Assembly (NCBI GenBank): GCA_032622095.1
Contig: CP136064.1
Coordinates: 250,001-314,000 of the forward strand
Source: Siphonodentalium dalli
Taxonomy: Eukaryota; Mollusca; Scaphopoda; Gadilida; Siphonodentaliidae
DNA length: 64,000 nt
Direction of reading: 5' to 3'
Shown here: in pieces, positions 38,929 to 53,358 of the stretch
Numbering within the stretch: position 1 is the first letter of the stretch
Layout: the number at the start of each line of letters is the position of its first letter
Translations under genes and position numbers: made by a program
Notes under the pieces: generated by a model
Told to the model about the DNA's origin: nothing
The model's database searches: none
Seen by the model: the letters and a program-made list of their open reading frames with translations, nothing else

Positions 38929-41447
38929 ATGGTGGAGTACGGTTGGATATTTTCAATTTTGCGCATGTTTCTCCATACCGCGCCATGTCAAATCTGGCCA
39001 TATCCGAATCGGGTTGTCATTTACAATGACTGCAGGAAATATATATCTTCATGTTGGAATGCAAATGTATGTTTAAAGGAACAGATGTATCTCAACTTAA
39101 AGGGACATAAGTAACACAGTCACCAACTTAAAGAGGTGTCTGATTTAGAATGGTTCCATGGTGGAGTATGGTTGGATATTTTCTACTTGGCGCATGTTTC
39201 TCCATACCGCGCCATGTCAAATCTGGCCATATCCGAATCGGGTTGTCATTTACAATGACTACAGAAAATAAATATCTTCATGTTGGAATGCAAATGTATG
39301 TTTAGAGGAACAGATGTATCTCAACTTAAAGGGACATAAGTAACACAGTCACCAACTTGAAGGGGTATCTGCTATAGACTGGTTCCATGGTGGAGTACGG
39401 TTGGATATTTTCTATTTGGCGCATGTTTCTCCATACCGCGCCATGTCAAATCTGGCCATATCCGAATCGGGTTGTCATTTACAATGACTACAGAAAATAA
39501 ATATCTTCATGTTGGAATGCAAATGTATGTTTAAAGGAACAGATGTATCTCAACTTAAAGGGACATAAGTAACACCGTCACCAACTTTAAGGGGTATCTG
39601 CTATAGACTGGTTCCATGGTGGAGTACTGTTGGATATTTTCAATTTGGCGCATGTTTCTTCCTACCGCGCCATGTCAAATCTGGCCATATCCAAATCGGG
39701 TTGTCATTTACAATGACTACAGAAAATAAATATCTTCATGTTGGAATGCAAATGTATGTTTAAAGGAACAGATGTATCTCAACTTAAAGGGACATAAGTA
39801 ACACAGTCACCAACTTTAAGGGGTATCTGCTATAGACTGGTTCCATGGTGGAGTACGGTTGGATATTTTCAATTTGGCGCATGTTTCTCCATACCGCGCC
39901 ATGTCAAATCTGGCCCTATCCGAATCGGGTTGTCATTTACAATGACTGCAGAAAATATATATCTTCATGGTGGAATGCAAATGTATGTTTAAAGGAACAG
40001 ATGTATCTCAACTTAAAGGGACATAAGTAACACAGTCACCAACTTTAAGGGGTATCTGCTATAGACTGGTTCCATGGTGGAGTACGGTTGGATATTTTCA
40101 ATTTGGCGCATGTTTCTCCATACCGCGCCATGTCAAATCTGGCCATATCCGAATCGGGTTGTCATTTACAATGACTGCAGAAAATATATATCTTCATGTT
40201 GGAATGCAAATGTATGTTTAAAGGAACAGATGTATCTCAACTTAAAGGGACATAAGTAACACCGTCACCAACTTTAAGGGGTATCTGCTATAGACTGGTT
40301 ACATGGTGGAGTACGGTTGGATATTTTCAATTTGGCGCATGTTTCTCCATACCGCGCCATGTCAAATCTGGCCATATCCGAATCGGGTTGTCATTTACAA
40401 TGACTGCAGAAAATATATATCTTCATGGTGGAATGCAAATGAATGTTTAAAGGAACAGATGTATCTCAACTTAAAGGGACATAAGTAACACCGTCACCAA
40501 CTTGAAGGGGTATCTGCTATAGACTGGTTACATGGTGGAGTACGGTTGGATATTTTCAATTTTGCGCATGTTTCTCAATACCGCGCCATGTCAAATCTGG
40601 CCATATCCGAATCGGGTTGTCATTTACAATGACTGCAGAAAATAAATATCTTCATGTTGGAATGCAAATGTATGTTGAAAGGAACAGATGTATCTCAACT
40701 TAAAGGGACATAAGTAACACAGTCACCAACTTAAAGAGGTGTCTGATTTAGAATGGTTCCATGGTGGAGTACGGTTGGATATTTTCTACTTGGCGCATGT
40801 TTCTCCATACCGCGCCATGTCAAATCTGGCCATATCCGAATCGGGTTGTCATTTACAATGACTGCAGAAAATATATATCTTCATGGTGGAATGCAAATGT
40901 ATGTTTAAAGGAACAGATGTATCTCAACTTAAAGGGACATAAGTAACACAGTCACCAACTTTAAGGGGTATCTGCTATAGACTGGTTCCATGGTGGAGTA
41001 CGGTTGGATATTTTCAATTTGGCGCATGTTTCTCCATACCGCGCCATGTCAAATCTGGCCATATCCGAATCGGGTTGTCATTTACAATGACTGCAGAAAA
41101 TAAATATCTTCATGTTGGAATGCAAATGTATGTTTAAAGGAACAGATGTATCTCAACTTAAAGGGACATAAGTAACACAGTCACCAACTTAAAGAGGTGT
41201 CTGATTTAGACTGGTTCCATGGTGGAGTACGGTTGGATATTTTCTACTTGGCGCATGTTTCTCCATACCGCGCCATGTCAAATCTGGCCATATCCGAATC
41301 GGGTTGTCATTTACAATGACTACAGAAAATAAATATCTTCATGTTGGAATGCAAATGTATGTTTAAAGGAACAGATGTATCTCAACTTAAAGGGACATAA
41401 GTAGCACAGTCACCAACTTTAAGGGGTATCTGCTATAGACTGGTTCC

Positions 41448-43737
41448 ATGGTGGAGTACGGTTGGATATTTTCTATTTGGCGCATGTTTCTCCATACCGC
41501 GCCATGTCAAATCTGGCCATATCCGAATCGGGTTGTCATTTACAATGACTACAGAAAATAAATATCTTCATGTTAGAATGCAAATGTATGTTTAAAGGAA
41601 CAGATGTATCTCAACTTAAAGGGACATAAGTAACACAGTCACCAACTTTAAGGGGTATCTGCTATAGACTGGTTCCATGGTGGAGTACGGTTGGATATTT
41701 TCAATTTGGCGCATGTTTCTCCATACCGCGCCATGTCAAATCTGGCCATATCCGAATCGGGTTGTCATTTACAATGACTGCAGAAAATATATATCTTCAT
41801 GTTGGAATGCAAATGTATGTTTAAAGGAACAGATGTATCTCAACTTAAAGGGACATAAGTAACACCGTTACCAACTTTAAGGGGTATCTGCTATAGACTG
41901 GTTACATGGTGGAGTACGGTTGGATATTTTCAATTTGGCGCATGTTTCTCCATACCGCGCCATGTCAAATCTGGCCATATCCGAATCGGGTTGTCATTTA
42001 CAATGACTGCAGAAAATAAATATCTTCATGGTGGAATGCAAATGAATGTTTAAAGGAACAGATGTATCTCAACTTAAAGGGACATAAGTAACACCGTCAC
42101 CAACTTGAAGGGGTATCTGCTATAGACTGGTTACATGGTGGAGTACGGTTGGATATTTTCAATTTTGCGCATGTTTCTCCATACCGCGCCATGTCAAATC
42201 TGGCCATATCCGAATCGGGTTGTGATTTACAATGACTGCAGAAAATAAATATCTTCATGTTGGAATGCAAATGTATGTTTAAAGGAACAGATGTATCTCA
42301 ACTTAAAGGGACATAAGTAACACAGTCACCAACTTAAAAAGGTGTCTGATTTAGAATGGTTCCATGGTGAAGTACGGTTGGATATTTTCTACTTGGCGCA
42401 TGTTTCTCCATACCGCGCCATGTCAAATCTGGCCATATCCGAATCGGGTTGTCATTTACAATGACTGCAGAAAATATATATCTTCATGGTGGAATGCAAA
42501 TGTATGTTTAAAGGAACAGATGTATCTCAACTTAAAGGGACATAAGTAACACAGTCACCAACTTTAAGGGGTATCTGCTATAGACTGGTTCCATGGTGGA
42601 GTACGGTTGGATATTTTCAATTTGGCGCATGTTTCTCCATACCGCGCCATGTCAAATCTGGCCATATCCGAATCGGGTTGTCATTTACAATGACTGCAGA
42701 AAATATATGTCTTCATGTTGGAATGCAAATGTATGTTTAAAGGAACAGATGTATCTCAACTTAAAGGGACATAAGTAACACAGTCACCAACTTTAAAGGG
42801 TATCTGCTATAGACTGGTTCCATGGTGGAGTACGGTTGGATATTTTCAATTTGGCGCATGTTTCTCCATACCGCGCCATGTCAAATCTGGCCATATCCGA
42901 ATCGGGTTGTCATTTACAACGACTGCAGAAAATATATATCTTCATGTTGGAATGCAAATGTATGTTTAAAGGAACAGATGTATCTCAACTTAAAGGGACA
43001 TAAGTAACACCGTCACCAACTTTAAGGGGTATCTGCTATAGACTGGTTACATGGTGGAGTACGGTTGGATATTTTCAATTTTGCGCATGTTTCTCCATAC
43101 CGCGCCATGTCAAATCTGGCCATATCCGAATCGGGTTGTCATTTACAATGACTGCAGGAAATATATATCTTCATGTTGGAATGCAAATGTATGTTTAAAG
43201 GAACAGATGTATCTCAACTTAAAGGGACATAAGTAACACAGTCACCAACTTAAAGAGGTGTCTGATTTAGAATGGTTCCATGGTGGAGTATGGTTGGATA
43301 TTTTCTACTTGGCGCATGTTTCTCCATACCGCGCCATGTCAAATCTGGCCATATCCGAATCGGGTTGTCATTTACAATGACTACAGAAAATAAATATCTT
43401 CATGTTGGAATGCAAATGTATGTTTAGAGGAACAGATGTATCTCAACTTAAAGGGACATAAGTAACACAGTCACCAACTTGAAGGGGTATCTGCTATAGA
43501 CTGGTTCCATGGTGGAGTACGGTTGGATATTTTCTATTTGGCGCATGTTTCTCCATACCGCGCCATGTCAAATCTGGCCATATCCGAATCGGGTTGTCAT
43601 TTACAATGACTACAGAAAATAAATATCTTCATGTTGGAATGCAAATGTATGTTTAAAGGAACAGATGTATCTCAACTTAAAGGGACATAAGTAACACAGT
43701 CACCAAATGTAAGGGGTATCTGCTATAGACTGGTTAC
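41448..43737 (+). repeat. Dispersed copy E3 plus three following monomers (18-mer offset)
   Basis: This stretch matches 37,326-39,615 at an offset of 4,122 bp (18 x 229). It carries the E-unit markers (ATGGTGAAGTAC at 42,364, AAATATATGTCTTC at 42,710), then the CTGCAGGAAATAT unit (43,051; 38,929), the GAGTATGGTTGG unit (43,280; 39,158) and the next TTTAGAGG and CTTGAAGGGG features. After about 43,700 the two series part. This implies an 18-monomer duplication unit, 37,326-41,447, containing a 7-mer. A private change, AACGACTGCAG at 42,919, is present only here. Confidence 0.82.
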
Positions 43738-44195
43738 ATGGTGGAGTACGGTTGGATATTTTCAATTATGCGCATGTTTCTCCATACCGCGCCATGTCAA
43801 ATCTGGCCATATCCGAATCGGGTTGTCATTTACAATGACTACAGAAAATAAATATCTTCATATTGGAATGCAAATGTATGTTTAAAGGAACAGATGTATC
43901 TCAACTTAAAGGGACATAAGTAACACAGTCAACAACTTTAAGTGGTATCTGCTATAGACTGGTTCCATGGTGGAGTACGGTTGGATATTTTCTATTTGGC
44001 GCATGTTTCTCCATACCGCGCCATGTCAAATCTGGCCATATCCGAATCGGGTTGTCATTTACAATGACTACAGAAAATAAATATCTTCATGTTGGAATGC
44101 AAATGTATGTTTAAAGAAACAGATGTATCTCAACTTAAAGGAACATAAGTAACACAGTCACCAACTTTAAGGGGTATCTGCTATAGACTGGTTCC

Positions 44196-44424
44196 ATGGT
44201 GGAGTACTGTTGGATATTTTCAATTTGGCGCATGTTTTTCCATACCGCGCCATGTCAAATCTGGCCATATCCGAATCGGGTTGTCATTTACAATGACTAC
44301 AGAAAATATATATCTTCTTGTTGGAATGCAAAAGTATGTTTAAAGGAACAGATGTAACTCAACTTAAAAGGAGATAAGTAACACAGTCACCAACTTAAAG
44401 GGGTGTCTGATTTAGACTGGTTCC
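44196..44424 (+). repeat. Divergent satellite monomer
   Basis: This unit carries more private changes than its neighbours: GTTTTTCC, ATCTTCTTGTTGG, CAAAAGTATG, GATGTAACTC and AAAAGGAGATAAG. It stands in a region where higher-order order is poor and is probably an older copy less often homogenised. Confidence 0.8.
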
Positions 44425-45569
44425 ATGGTGGAGTACGGTTGGATATTTTCAATTTGGCGCATGTTTCTCCATACCGCGCCATGTCAAATCTGGCCATATC
44501 CGAATCAGGTTGTCATTTACAATGACTACAGAAAATAAATATCTTCATGTTGGAATGCAAATGTATGTTTAGAGGAACAGATGTATCTCAACTTAAAGGG
44601 ACATAAGTAACACAGTCACCAACTTTAAGGGGTATCTGCTATAGACTGGTTCCATGGTGGAGTACGGTTGGATATTTTCTATTTGGCGCATGTTTCTCCA
44701 TACCGCGCCATGTCAAATCTGGCCATATCCGAATCGGGTTGTCATTTACAATGACTACAGAAAATAAATATCTTCATGTTGGAATGCAAATGTATGTTTA
44801 AAGGAACAGATGTATCTCAACTTAAAGGGACATAAGTAACACCGTCACCAACTTTAAGGGGTATCTGCTATAGACTGGTTCCATGGTGGATTACTGTTGG
44901 ATATTTTCAATTTGGCGCATGTTTCTCCCTACCGCGCCATGTCAAATCTGGCCATATCCGAATCGGGTTGTCATTTACAATGACTACAGAAAATAAATAT
45001 CTTCATGTTGGAATGCAAATGTATGTTTAAAGGAACAGATGTATCTCAACTTAAAGGGACATAAGTAACACAGTCACCAACTTTAAGGGGTATCTGCTAT
45101 AGACTGGTTCCATGGTGGAGTACGGTTGGATATTTTCAATTTGGCGCATGTTTTTCCATACCGCGCCATGTCAAATCTGGCCATATCCGAATCGGGTTGT
45201 CATTTACAATGACTACAGAAAATAAATATCTTCATGTTGGAATGCAAATGTATGTTTAAAGGAACAGATGTATCTCAACTTAAAGGGACATAAGTAACAC
45301 AGTCACCAACTTAAAGGGGTATCTGCTATAGACTGGTTCCATGGTGGAGTACGGTTGGATATTTTCAATTTGGCGGAGGTTTCTCCATACCGCGCCATGT
45401 CAAATCTGGCCATATCCGAATCGGGTTGTCATTTACAATGACTGCAGAAAATATATATCTTCATGGTGGAATGCAAATGTATGTTTAAAGGAACAGATGT
45501 ATCTCAACTTAAAGGGACATAAGTAACACAGTCACCAACTTTAAGGGGTATCTGCTATAGACTGGTTCC

Positions 45570-47632
45570 ATGGTGGAGTACGGTTGGATATTTTCAATTT
45601 GGCGCATGTTTCTCCATACCGCGCCATGTCAAATCTGGCCATATCCGAATCGGGTTGTCATTTACAATGACTGCAGAAAATATATATCTTCATGTTGGAA
45701 TGCAAATGTATGTTTAAAGGAACAGATGGATCTCAACTTAAAGGGACATAAGTAACACCGTCACCAACTTTAAGGGGTATCTGCTATAGACTGGTTACAT
45801 GGTGGAGTACGGTTTGTTTATTTTCAATTTTGCGCATGTTTCTCCATACCGCGCCATGTCAAATCTGGCCATATCCGAATCGGGTTGTCATTTACAATGA
45901 CTGCAGAAAATATATATCTTCATGTTGGAATGCAAATGTATGTTTAAAGGAACAGATGTATCTCAACTTAAAGGGACATAAGTAACACAGTCACCAACTT
46001 TAAGGGGTATCTGCTATAGACTGGTTACATGGTGGAGTACGGTTGGATATTTTCAATTTTGCGCATGTTTCTCCATACCGCGCCATGTCAAATCTGGCCA
46101 TATCCGAATCGGGTTGTCATTTACAATGACTGCAGAAAATAAATATCTTCATGTTGGAATGCAAATGTATGTTTAAAGGAACAGATGTATCTCAACTTAA
46201 AGGAACATAAGTAACACAGTCACCAACTTAAAGGGGTATCTGCTATAGACTGGTTCCATGGTGGAGTACGGTTGGATATTTTCTATTTGGCGCATGTTTC
46301 TCCATACCGCGCCATGTCAAATCTAGCCATATCCGAATCGGGTTGTCATTTACAATGACTACAGAAAATAAATATCTTCATATTGGAATGCAAATGTATG
46401 TTTAAAGGAACAGATGTATCTCAACTTAAAGGGACATAAGTAACACAGTCAACAACTTTAAGTGGTATCTGCTATAGACTGGTTCCATGGTGGAGTACGG
46501 TTGGATATTTTCTATTTGGCGCATGTTTCTCCATACCGCGCCATGTCAAATCTGGCCATATCCGAATCGGGTTGTCATTTACAATGACTACAGAAAATAA
46601 ATATCTTCATGTTGGAATGCAAATGTATGTTTAAAGAAACAGATGTATCTCAACTTAAAGGAACATAAGTAACACAGTCACCAACTTTAAGGGGTATCTG
46701 CTATAGACTGGTTCCATGGTGGAGTACGGTTGGATATTTTCTATTTGGCGCATGTTTCTCCATACCGCGCCATGTCAAATCTGGCCATATCCGAATCGGG
46801 TTGTCATTTACAATGAATGCAGAAAATATATATCTTCATGTTGGAATGCAAATGAATGTTTAAAGGAACAGATGTATCTCAACTTAAAGGGACATAAGTA
46901 ACACAGTCACCAACTTAAAGAGGTGTCTGATTTAGACTGGTTCCATGGTGGAGTACGGTTGGATATTTTCTACTTGGCGCATGTTTCTCCATACCGCGCC
47001 ATGTCAAATCTAACCATATCCGAATCGGGTTGTCATTTACAATGACTACAGAAAATAAATATCTTCATGTTGGAATGCAAATGTATGTTTAGAGGAACAG
47101 ATGTATCTCAACTTAAAGGGACATAAGTAACACAGTCACCAACTTTAAGGGGTATCTGCTATAGACTGGTTCCATGGTGGAGTACGGTTGGATATTTTCA
47201 ATTTGGCGCATGTTTCTCCATACCGCGCCATGTCAAATCTGGCCATATCCGAATCGGGTTGTCATTTACAATGACTGCAGAAAATATATATCTTCATGTT
47301 GGAATGCAAATGTATGTTTAAAGGAACAGATGGATCTCAACTTAAAGGGACATAAGTAACACCGTCACCAACTTTAAGGGGTATCTGCTATAGACTGGTT
47401 ACATGGTGGAGTACGGTTTGTTTATTTTCAATTTTGCGCATGTTTCTCCATACCGCGCCATGCCAAATCTGGCCATATCCGAATCGGGTTGTCATTTACA
47501 ATGACTGCAGAAAATATATATCTTCATGTTGGAATGCAAATGTATGTTTAAAGGAACAGATGTATCTCAACTTAAAGGGACATAAGTAACACAGTCACCA
47601 ACTTTAAGGGGTATCTGCTATAGACTGGTTAC
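45570..47632 (+). repeat. Partial 7-mer repeat marked by GGTTTGTTTATT
   Basis: Units at 45,570 and 47,174 (1,604 bp apart, 7 x 229 + 1) both carry ACAGATGGATCTC. Each is followed by a 230-bp unit in which GGTTGGATATT has become GGTTTGTTTATT (45,811 and 47,415). Only about two consecutive monomers match well; the monomers between belong to other series. A second local match links 43,738-44,195 with 46,258-46,715 (shared CATATTGGAATG and GTCAACAACTTTAAGTGG, offset about 2,520 bp). Confidence 0.75.
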
Positions 47633-49464
47633 ATGGTGGAGTACGGTTGGATATTTTCAATTTGGCGCATGTTTCTCCATACCGCGCCATGTCAAATCTG
47701 CCATATCCGAATCGGGTTGTCATTTACAATGACTGCAGAAAATAAATATCTTCATGTTGGAATGCAAATGTTTGTTTAAAGGAACAGATGTATCTCAACT
47801 TAAAGGGACATAAGTAACACAGTCACCAACTTAAAGGGGTATCTGCTATAGACTGGTTCCATGGTGGAGTACGGTTGGATATTTTCAATTTGGCGCATGT
47901 TTCTCCATACCGCGCCATGTCAAATCTGGCCATATCCGAATCGGGTTGTCATTTACAATGACTGCAGAAAATATATATCTTCATGTTGGAATGCAAATGT
48001 ATGTTTAAAGGAACAGATGTATCTCAACTTAAAGGGACATAAGTAACACAGTCACCAACTTTAAGGGGTATCGGCTATAGACTGGTTCCATGGTGGAGTA
48101 CGGTTGGATATTTTCAATTTGGCGCATGTTTCTCCATACCGCGCCATGTCAAATCTGGCCAATATCCGAATCGGGTTGTCATTTACAATGGCTGCAGAAA
48201 ATATATATCTTCATGTTGGAATGCAAATGTATGTTTAAAGGAACAGATGTATCTCAACTTAAAGGGACATAAATAACACAGTCACCAACTTAAAGGGGTA
48301 TCTGCTATAGACTGGTTCCATGGTGGAGTACGGTTGGATATTTTCAATTTGGCGCATGTTTCTCCATCCCGCGCCATGTCAAATCTGGCCATATCCGAAT
48401 CGGGTTGTCATTTACAATGACTGCAGAAAATATATATCTTCATGGTGGAATGCAAATGTATGTTTAAAGGAACAGATGTATCCCAACTTAAAGGGACATA
48501 AGTAACACAGTCACCAACTTAAAGGGGTATCTGCTATAGACTGGTTCCATGGTGGAGTACGGTTGGATATTTTCAATTTGGCGCATGTTTCTCCATACCG
48601 CGCCATGTCAAATCTGCCATATCCGAATCGGGTTGTCATTTACAATGACTGCAGAAAATAAATATCTTCATGTTGGAATGCAAATGTTTGTTTAAAGGAA
48701 CAGATGTATCTCAACTTAAAGGGACATAAGTAACACAGTCACCAACTTAAAGGGGTATCTGCTATAGACTGGTTCCATGGTGGAGTACGGTTGGATATTT
48801 TCAATTTGGCGCATGTTTCTCCATACCGCGCCATGTCAAATCTGGCCATATCCGAATCGGGTTGTCATTTACAATGACTGCAGAAAATATATATCTTCAT
48901 GTTGGAATGCAAATGTATGTTTAAAGGAACAGATGTATCTCAACTTAAAGGGACATAAGTAACACAGTCACCAACTTTAAGGGGTATCGGCTATAGACTG
49001 GTTCCATGGTGGAGTACGGTTGGATATTTTCAATTTGGCGCATGTTTCTCCATACCGCGCCATGTCAAATCTGGCCAATATCCGAATCGGGTTGTCATTT
49101 ACAATGACTGCAGAAAATATATATCTTCATGTTGGAATGCAAATGTATGTTTAAAGGAACAGATGTATCTCAACTTAAAGGGACATAAATAACACAGTCA
49201 CCAACTTAAAGGGGTATCTGCTATAGACTGGTTCCATGGTGGAGTACGGTTGGATATTTTCAATTTGGCGCATGTTTCTCCATACCGCGCCATGTCAAAT
49301 CTGGCCATATCCGAATCGGGTTGTCATTTACAATGACTGCAGAAAATATATATCTTCATGGTGGAATGCAAATGTATGTTTAAAGGAACAGATGTATCTC
49401 AACTTAAAGGGACATAAGTAACACAGTCACCAACTTAAAGGGGTATCTGCTATAGACTGGTTCC
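47633..49464 (+). repeat. Tandem 4-mer duplication, 2 x 916 bp
   Basis: Units 47,633-48,548 and 48,549-49,464 contain the same four monomers. The 228-bp unit with AATCTGCCATATCC and AATGTTTGTTT is at 47,633 and 48,549. An open unit followed by GTATCGGCTATAG comes next. Then comes a 230-bp unit with GGCCAATATCC and CATAAATAACAC (48,090; 49,006), and then an open unit. The first copy has private changes ATGGCTGCAG, CATCCCGCGCC and GTATCCCAAC. These point changes arose after the duplication or were lost in the other copy. Confidence 0.87.
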
Positions 49465-51526
49465 ATGGTGGAGTACGGTTGGATATTTTCAATTTGGCGC
49501 ATGTTTCTCCATACCGCGCCATGTCAAATCTGGCCATATACGAATCGGGTTGTCATTTACAATGACTGCAGAAAATATATATCTTCATTGTGGAATGCAA
49601 ATGTATGTTTAAAGGAACAGATGTATCTCAACTTAAAGGGACATAAGTAACACAGTCACCAACTTAAAGGGGTATCTGCTATAGACTGGTTCCATGGTGG
49701 AGTACGGTTGGATATTTTCAATTTGGCGCATGTTTCTCCATATCGCGCCATGTCAAATCTGGCCATATCCGAATCGGGTTGTCATTTACAATGACTGCAG
49801 AAAATATATATCTTCATGTTGGAATGCAAATGTATGTTTAAAGGAACAGATGTATCTCAACTTAAAGGGACATAAGTAACACAGTCACCAACTTTAAGGG
49901 GTATCTGCTATAGACTGGTTCCATGGTGGAGTACGGTTGGATATTTTCAATTTGGCGCATGTTTCTCCATACCGCGCCATGTCAAATCTGGCCAATATCC
50001 GAATCGGGTTGTCATTTACAATGACTGCAGAAAATAAATATCTTCATGGTGGAATGCAAATGTATGTTTAAAGAAACAGGTGTATCTCAACTTAAAGGGA
50101 CATAAGTAACACAGTCACCAACTTTAAGGGGTATCTGCTATAGACTGGTTCCATGGTGGAGTACGGTTGGATATTTTCAATTTGGCGCTTGTTTCTCCAT
50201 ACTGCGCCATGTCAAATCTGGCCATATCCGAATCGGGTTGTCATTTACAATGACTGCAGAAAATATACATCTTCATGTTGGAATGCAAATGTATGTTTAA
50301 AGGAACAGATGTATCTCAACTTAAAGGGACATAAGTAACACCGTCACCAACTTTAAGGGGTATCTGCTATAGACTGGTTACATGGTGGAGTACGGTTGGA
50401 TATTTTCAATTTTGAGCATGTTTCTCCATACCGCGCCATGTCAAATCTGGCCATATCCGAATCGGGTTGTCATTTACAATGACTACAGAAAATAAATATC
50501 TTCGTGTTGGAATGCAAATGTATGTTTAAAGGAACAGATGTATCTCAACTTAAAGGAACATAAGTAACACAGTCACCAACTTAAAGAGGTGTCTGATTAA
50601 GACTGGTTCCATGGTGGAGTACGGTTGGATATTTTCTATTTGGCGCATGTTTCTCCATACCGCGCCATGTCAAATCTGGCCATATCCGAATCGGGTTGTC
50701 ATTTACAATGACTACAGAAAATAAATATCTTCATGTTGGAATGCAAATGTATGTTTAAAGGAACAGATGTATCTCAACTTAAAGGGACATAAGTAACACA
50801 GTCACCAACTTTAAGGGGTATCTGCTATAGACTGGTTCCATGGTGGAGTACGGTTGGATATTTTCTATTTGGCGCATGTTTCTCCATACCGCGCCATGTC
50901 AAATCTGGCCATATCCGAATCGGGTTGTCATTTACAATGACTACAGAAAATAAATATCTTCATGTTGGAATGCAAATGTATGTTTAGAGGAACAGATGTA
51001 TCTCAAATTAAAGGGACATAAGTAACACAGTCACCAACTTTAAGGGGTATCTGCTATAGACTGGTTCCATGGTGGAGTACGGTTGGATATTTTCTATTTG
51101 GCGCATGTTTCTCCATACCGCGCCATGTCAAATCTGGCCATATCCGAATCGGGTTGTCATTTACAATGTCTACAGAAATTAAATATCTTCATGTTGGAAT
51201 GCAAATGTATGTTTAAAGGAACAGATGTATCTCAACTTAAAGGGACATAAGTAACACAGTCACCAACTTTAAGGGGTATCTGCTATAGACTGGTTCCATG
51301 GTGGAGTACTGTTGGATATTTTCAATTTGGCGCATGTTTCTCCATACCGCGCCATGTCAAATCTGGCCATATCCGAATCGGGTTGTCATTTACAATGACT
51401 ACAGAAAATAAATATCTTCATGTTGGAATGCAAATGTATGTTTAAAGGAACAGATGTATCTCAACTTAAAGGGACATAAGTAACACAGTCACCAACTTTA
51501 AGGGGTATCTGCTATAGACTGGTTCC

Positions 51527-51755
51527 ATGGTGGAGTACGGTTGGATATTTTCAATTTGTCGCATGTTTCTCCATACCGCGCCATGTCAAATCTGGCCATA
51601 TCCGAATCGGGTTGTCATTTAAAATGACTACCGAAACTAAATATCTTCATGTTGGAATGCAAATGTATTTTTAAAGGAACACATGTATCTCAACTTAAAG
51701 GGAGATAAGTAACACAGTCACCAACTTTAAGGGGTATCTGCTATAGACTGGTTCC
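51527..51755 (+). repeat. Divergent satellite monomer
   Basis: Private changes are clustered: TTTGTCGCATG, TTTAAAATGACTACCG, AAACTAAATATC, GTATTTTTAAAGG, ACACATGTATC and GGGAGATAAG. The last is also present in the divergent unit at 44,196. It is among the most decayed monomers in the window. Confidence 0.8.
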
Positions 51756-51984
51756 ATGGTGGAGTACGGTTGGATATTTTCAATTTGGCACATGTTTCTC
51801 CATACCGCGCCATGTCAAATCTGGCCATATCCGAATCGGGTTGTCATTTACAATGACTGCAGAAAATATATATCTTCATGTTGGAATGCAAATGTATGTT
51901 TAAAGGAACAGATGTATCTCAACTTAAAGGGACATAAGTAACACAGTCACCAACTTAAAGGGGTATCTGCTATAGACTGGTTCC

Positions 51985-53358
51985 ATGGTGGAGTACGGTT
52001 GGATATTTTCAATTTGGCGCATGTTTCTCCATACCGCGCCATGTCAAATCTGGCCATATCCGAATCGGGTTGTAATTTACAATGACTGCAGAAAATATAT
52101 ATCTTCATGTTGGAATGCAAATGTATGTTTAAAGGAACAGATGTATCTCAACTTAAAGGGAAATAAGTAACACAGTCACCAACTTTAAGGGGTATCTGCT
52201 ATAGGCTGGTTCCATGGTGGAGTACGGTTGAATATTTTCAATTTGGCGCATGTTTCTCCATACCGCGCCATGTCAAATCTGGCCCTATCTGAATCGGGTT
52301 GTCATTTACAATGACTGCAGAAAATATATATCTTCATGGTGGAATGCAAATGTATGTTTAAAGGAACAGATGTATCTCAACTTAAAGGGACATAAGTAAC
52401 ACAGTCACCAACTTTAAGGGGTATCTGCTATAGACTGGTTCCATGGTGGAGTACGGTTGGATATTTTCAATTTGGCGCATGTTTCACCATACCGCGCCAT
52501 GTCAAATCTGGCCATATCCGAATCGGGTTGTCATTTACAATGACTGCAGAAAGTATATATCTTCATGTTGGAATGCAAATGTATGTTTAAAGGAACAGAT
52601 GTATCTCAACTTAAAGGGACATAAGTAACACAGTCACCAACTTTAAGGGGTATCTGCTATAGACTGGTTCCATGGTGGAGTACGGTTGGATATTTTCAAT
52701 TTGGCGCATGTTTCTCCATACCGCGCCATGTCAAATCTGGCCATATCCGAATCGGGTTGTAATTTACAATGACTGCAGAAAATATATATCTTCATGTTGG
52801 AATGCAAATGTATGTTTAAAGGAACAGATGTATCTCAACTTAAAGGGAAATAAGTAACACAGTCACCAACTTTAAGGGGTATCTGCTATAGGCTGGTTCC
52901 ATGGTGGAGTACGGTTGAATATTTTCAATTTGGCGCATGTTTCTCCATACCGCACCATGTCAAATCTGGCCCTATCTGAATCGGGTTGTCATTTACAATG
53001 ACTGCAGAAAATATATATCTTCATGGTGGAATGCAAATGTATGTTTAAAGGAACAGATGTATCTCAACTTAAAGGGACATAAGTAACACAGTCACCAACT
53101 TAAAGGGGTATCTGCTATAGACTGGTTCCATGGTGGAGTACGGTTGGATATTTTCAATTTGGCGCATGTTTCTCCATACCGCGCCATGTCAAATCTGGCC
53201 ATATCCGAATCGGGTTGTCATTTACAATGACTGCAGAAAATATATATCTTCATGTTGGAATGCAAATGTATGTTTAAAGGAACAGATGTATCTCAACTTA
53301 AAGGGACATAAGTAACACAGTCACCAACTTTAAGGGGTATCTGCTATAGACTGGTTCC
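51985..53358 (+). repeat. Tandem 3-mer duplication, 2 x 687 bp
   Basis: Units 51,985-52,671 and 52,672-53,358 share GGTTGTAATTTAC, AAGGGAAATAAG, TATAGGCTGG, GGTTGAATATT and GGCCCTATCTG at 687-bp spacing. Private differences are GTTTCACC and GAAAGTATATAT in the first copy and CCGCACCATG in the second. Confidence 0.86.
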
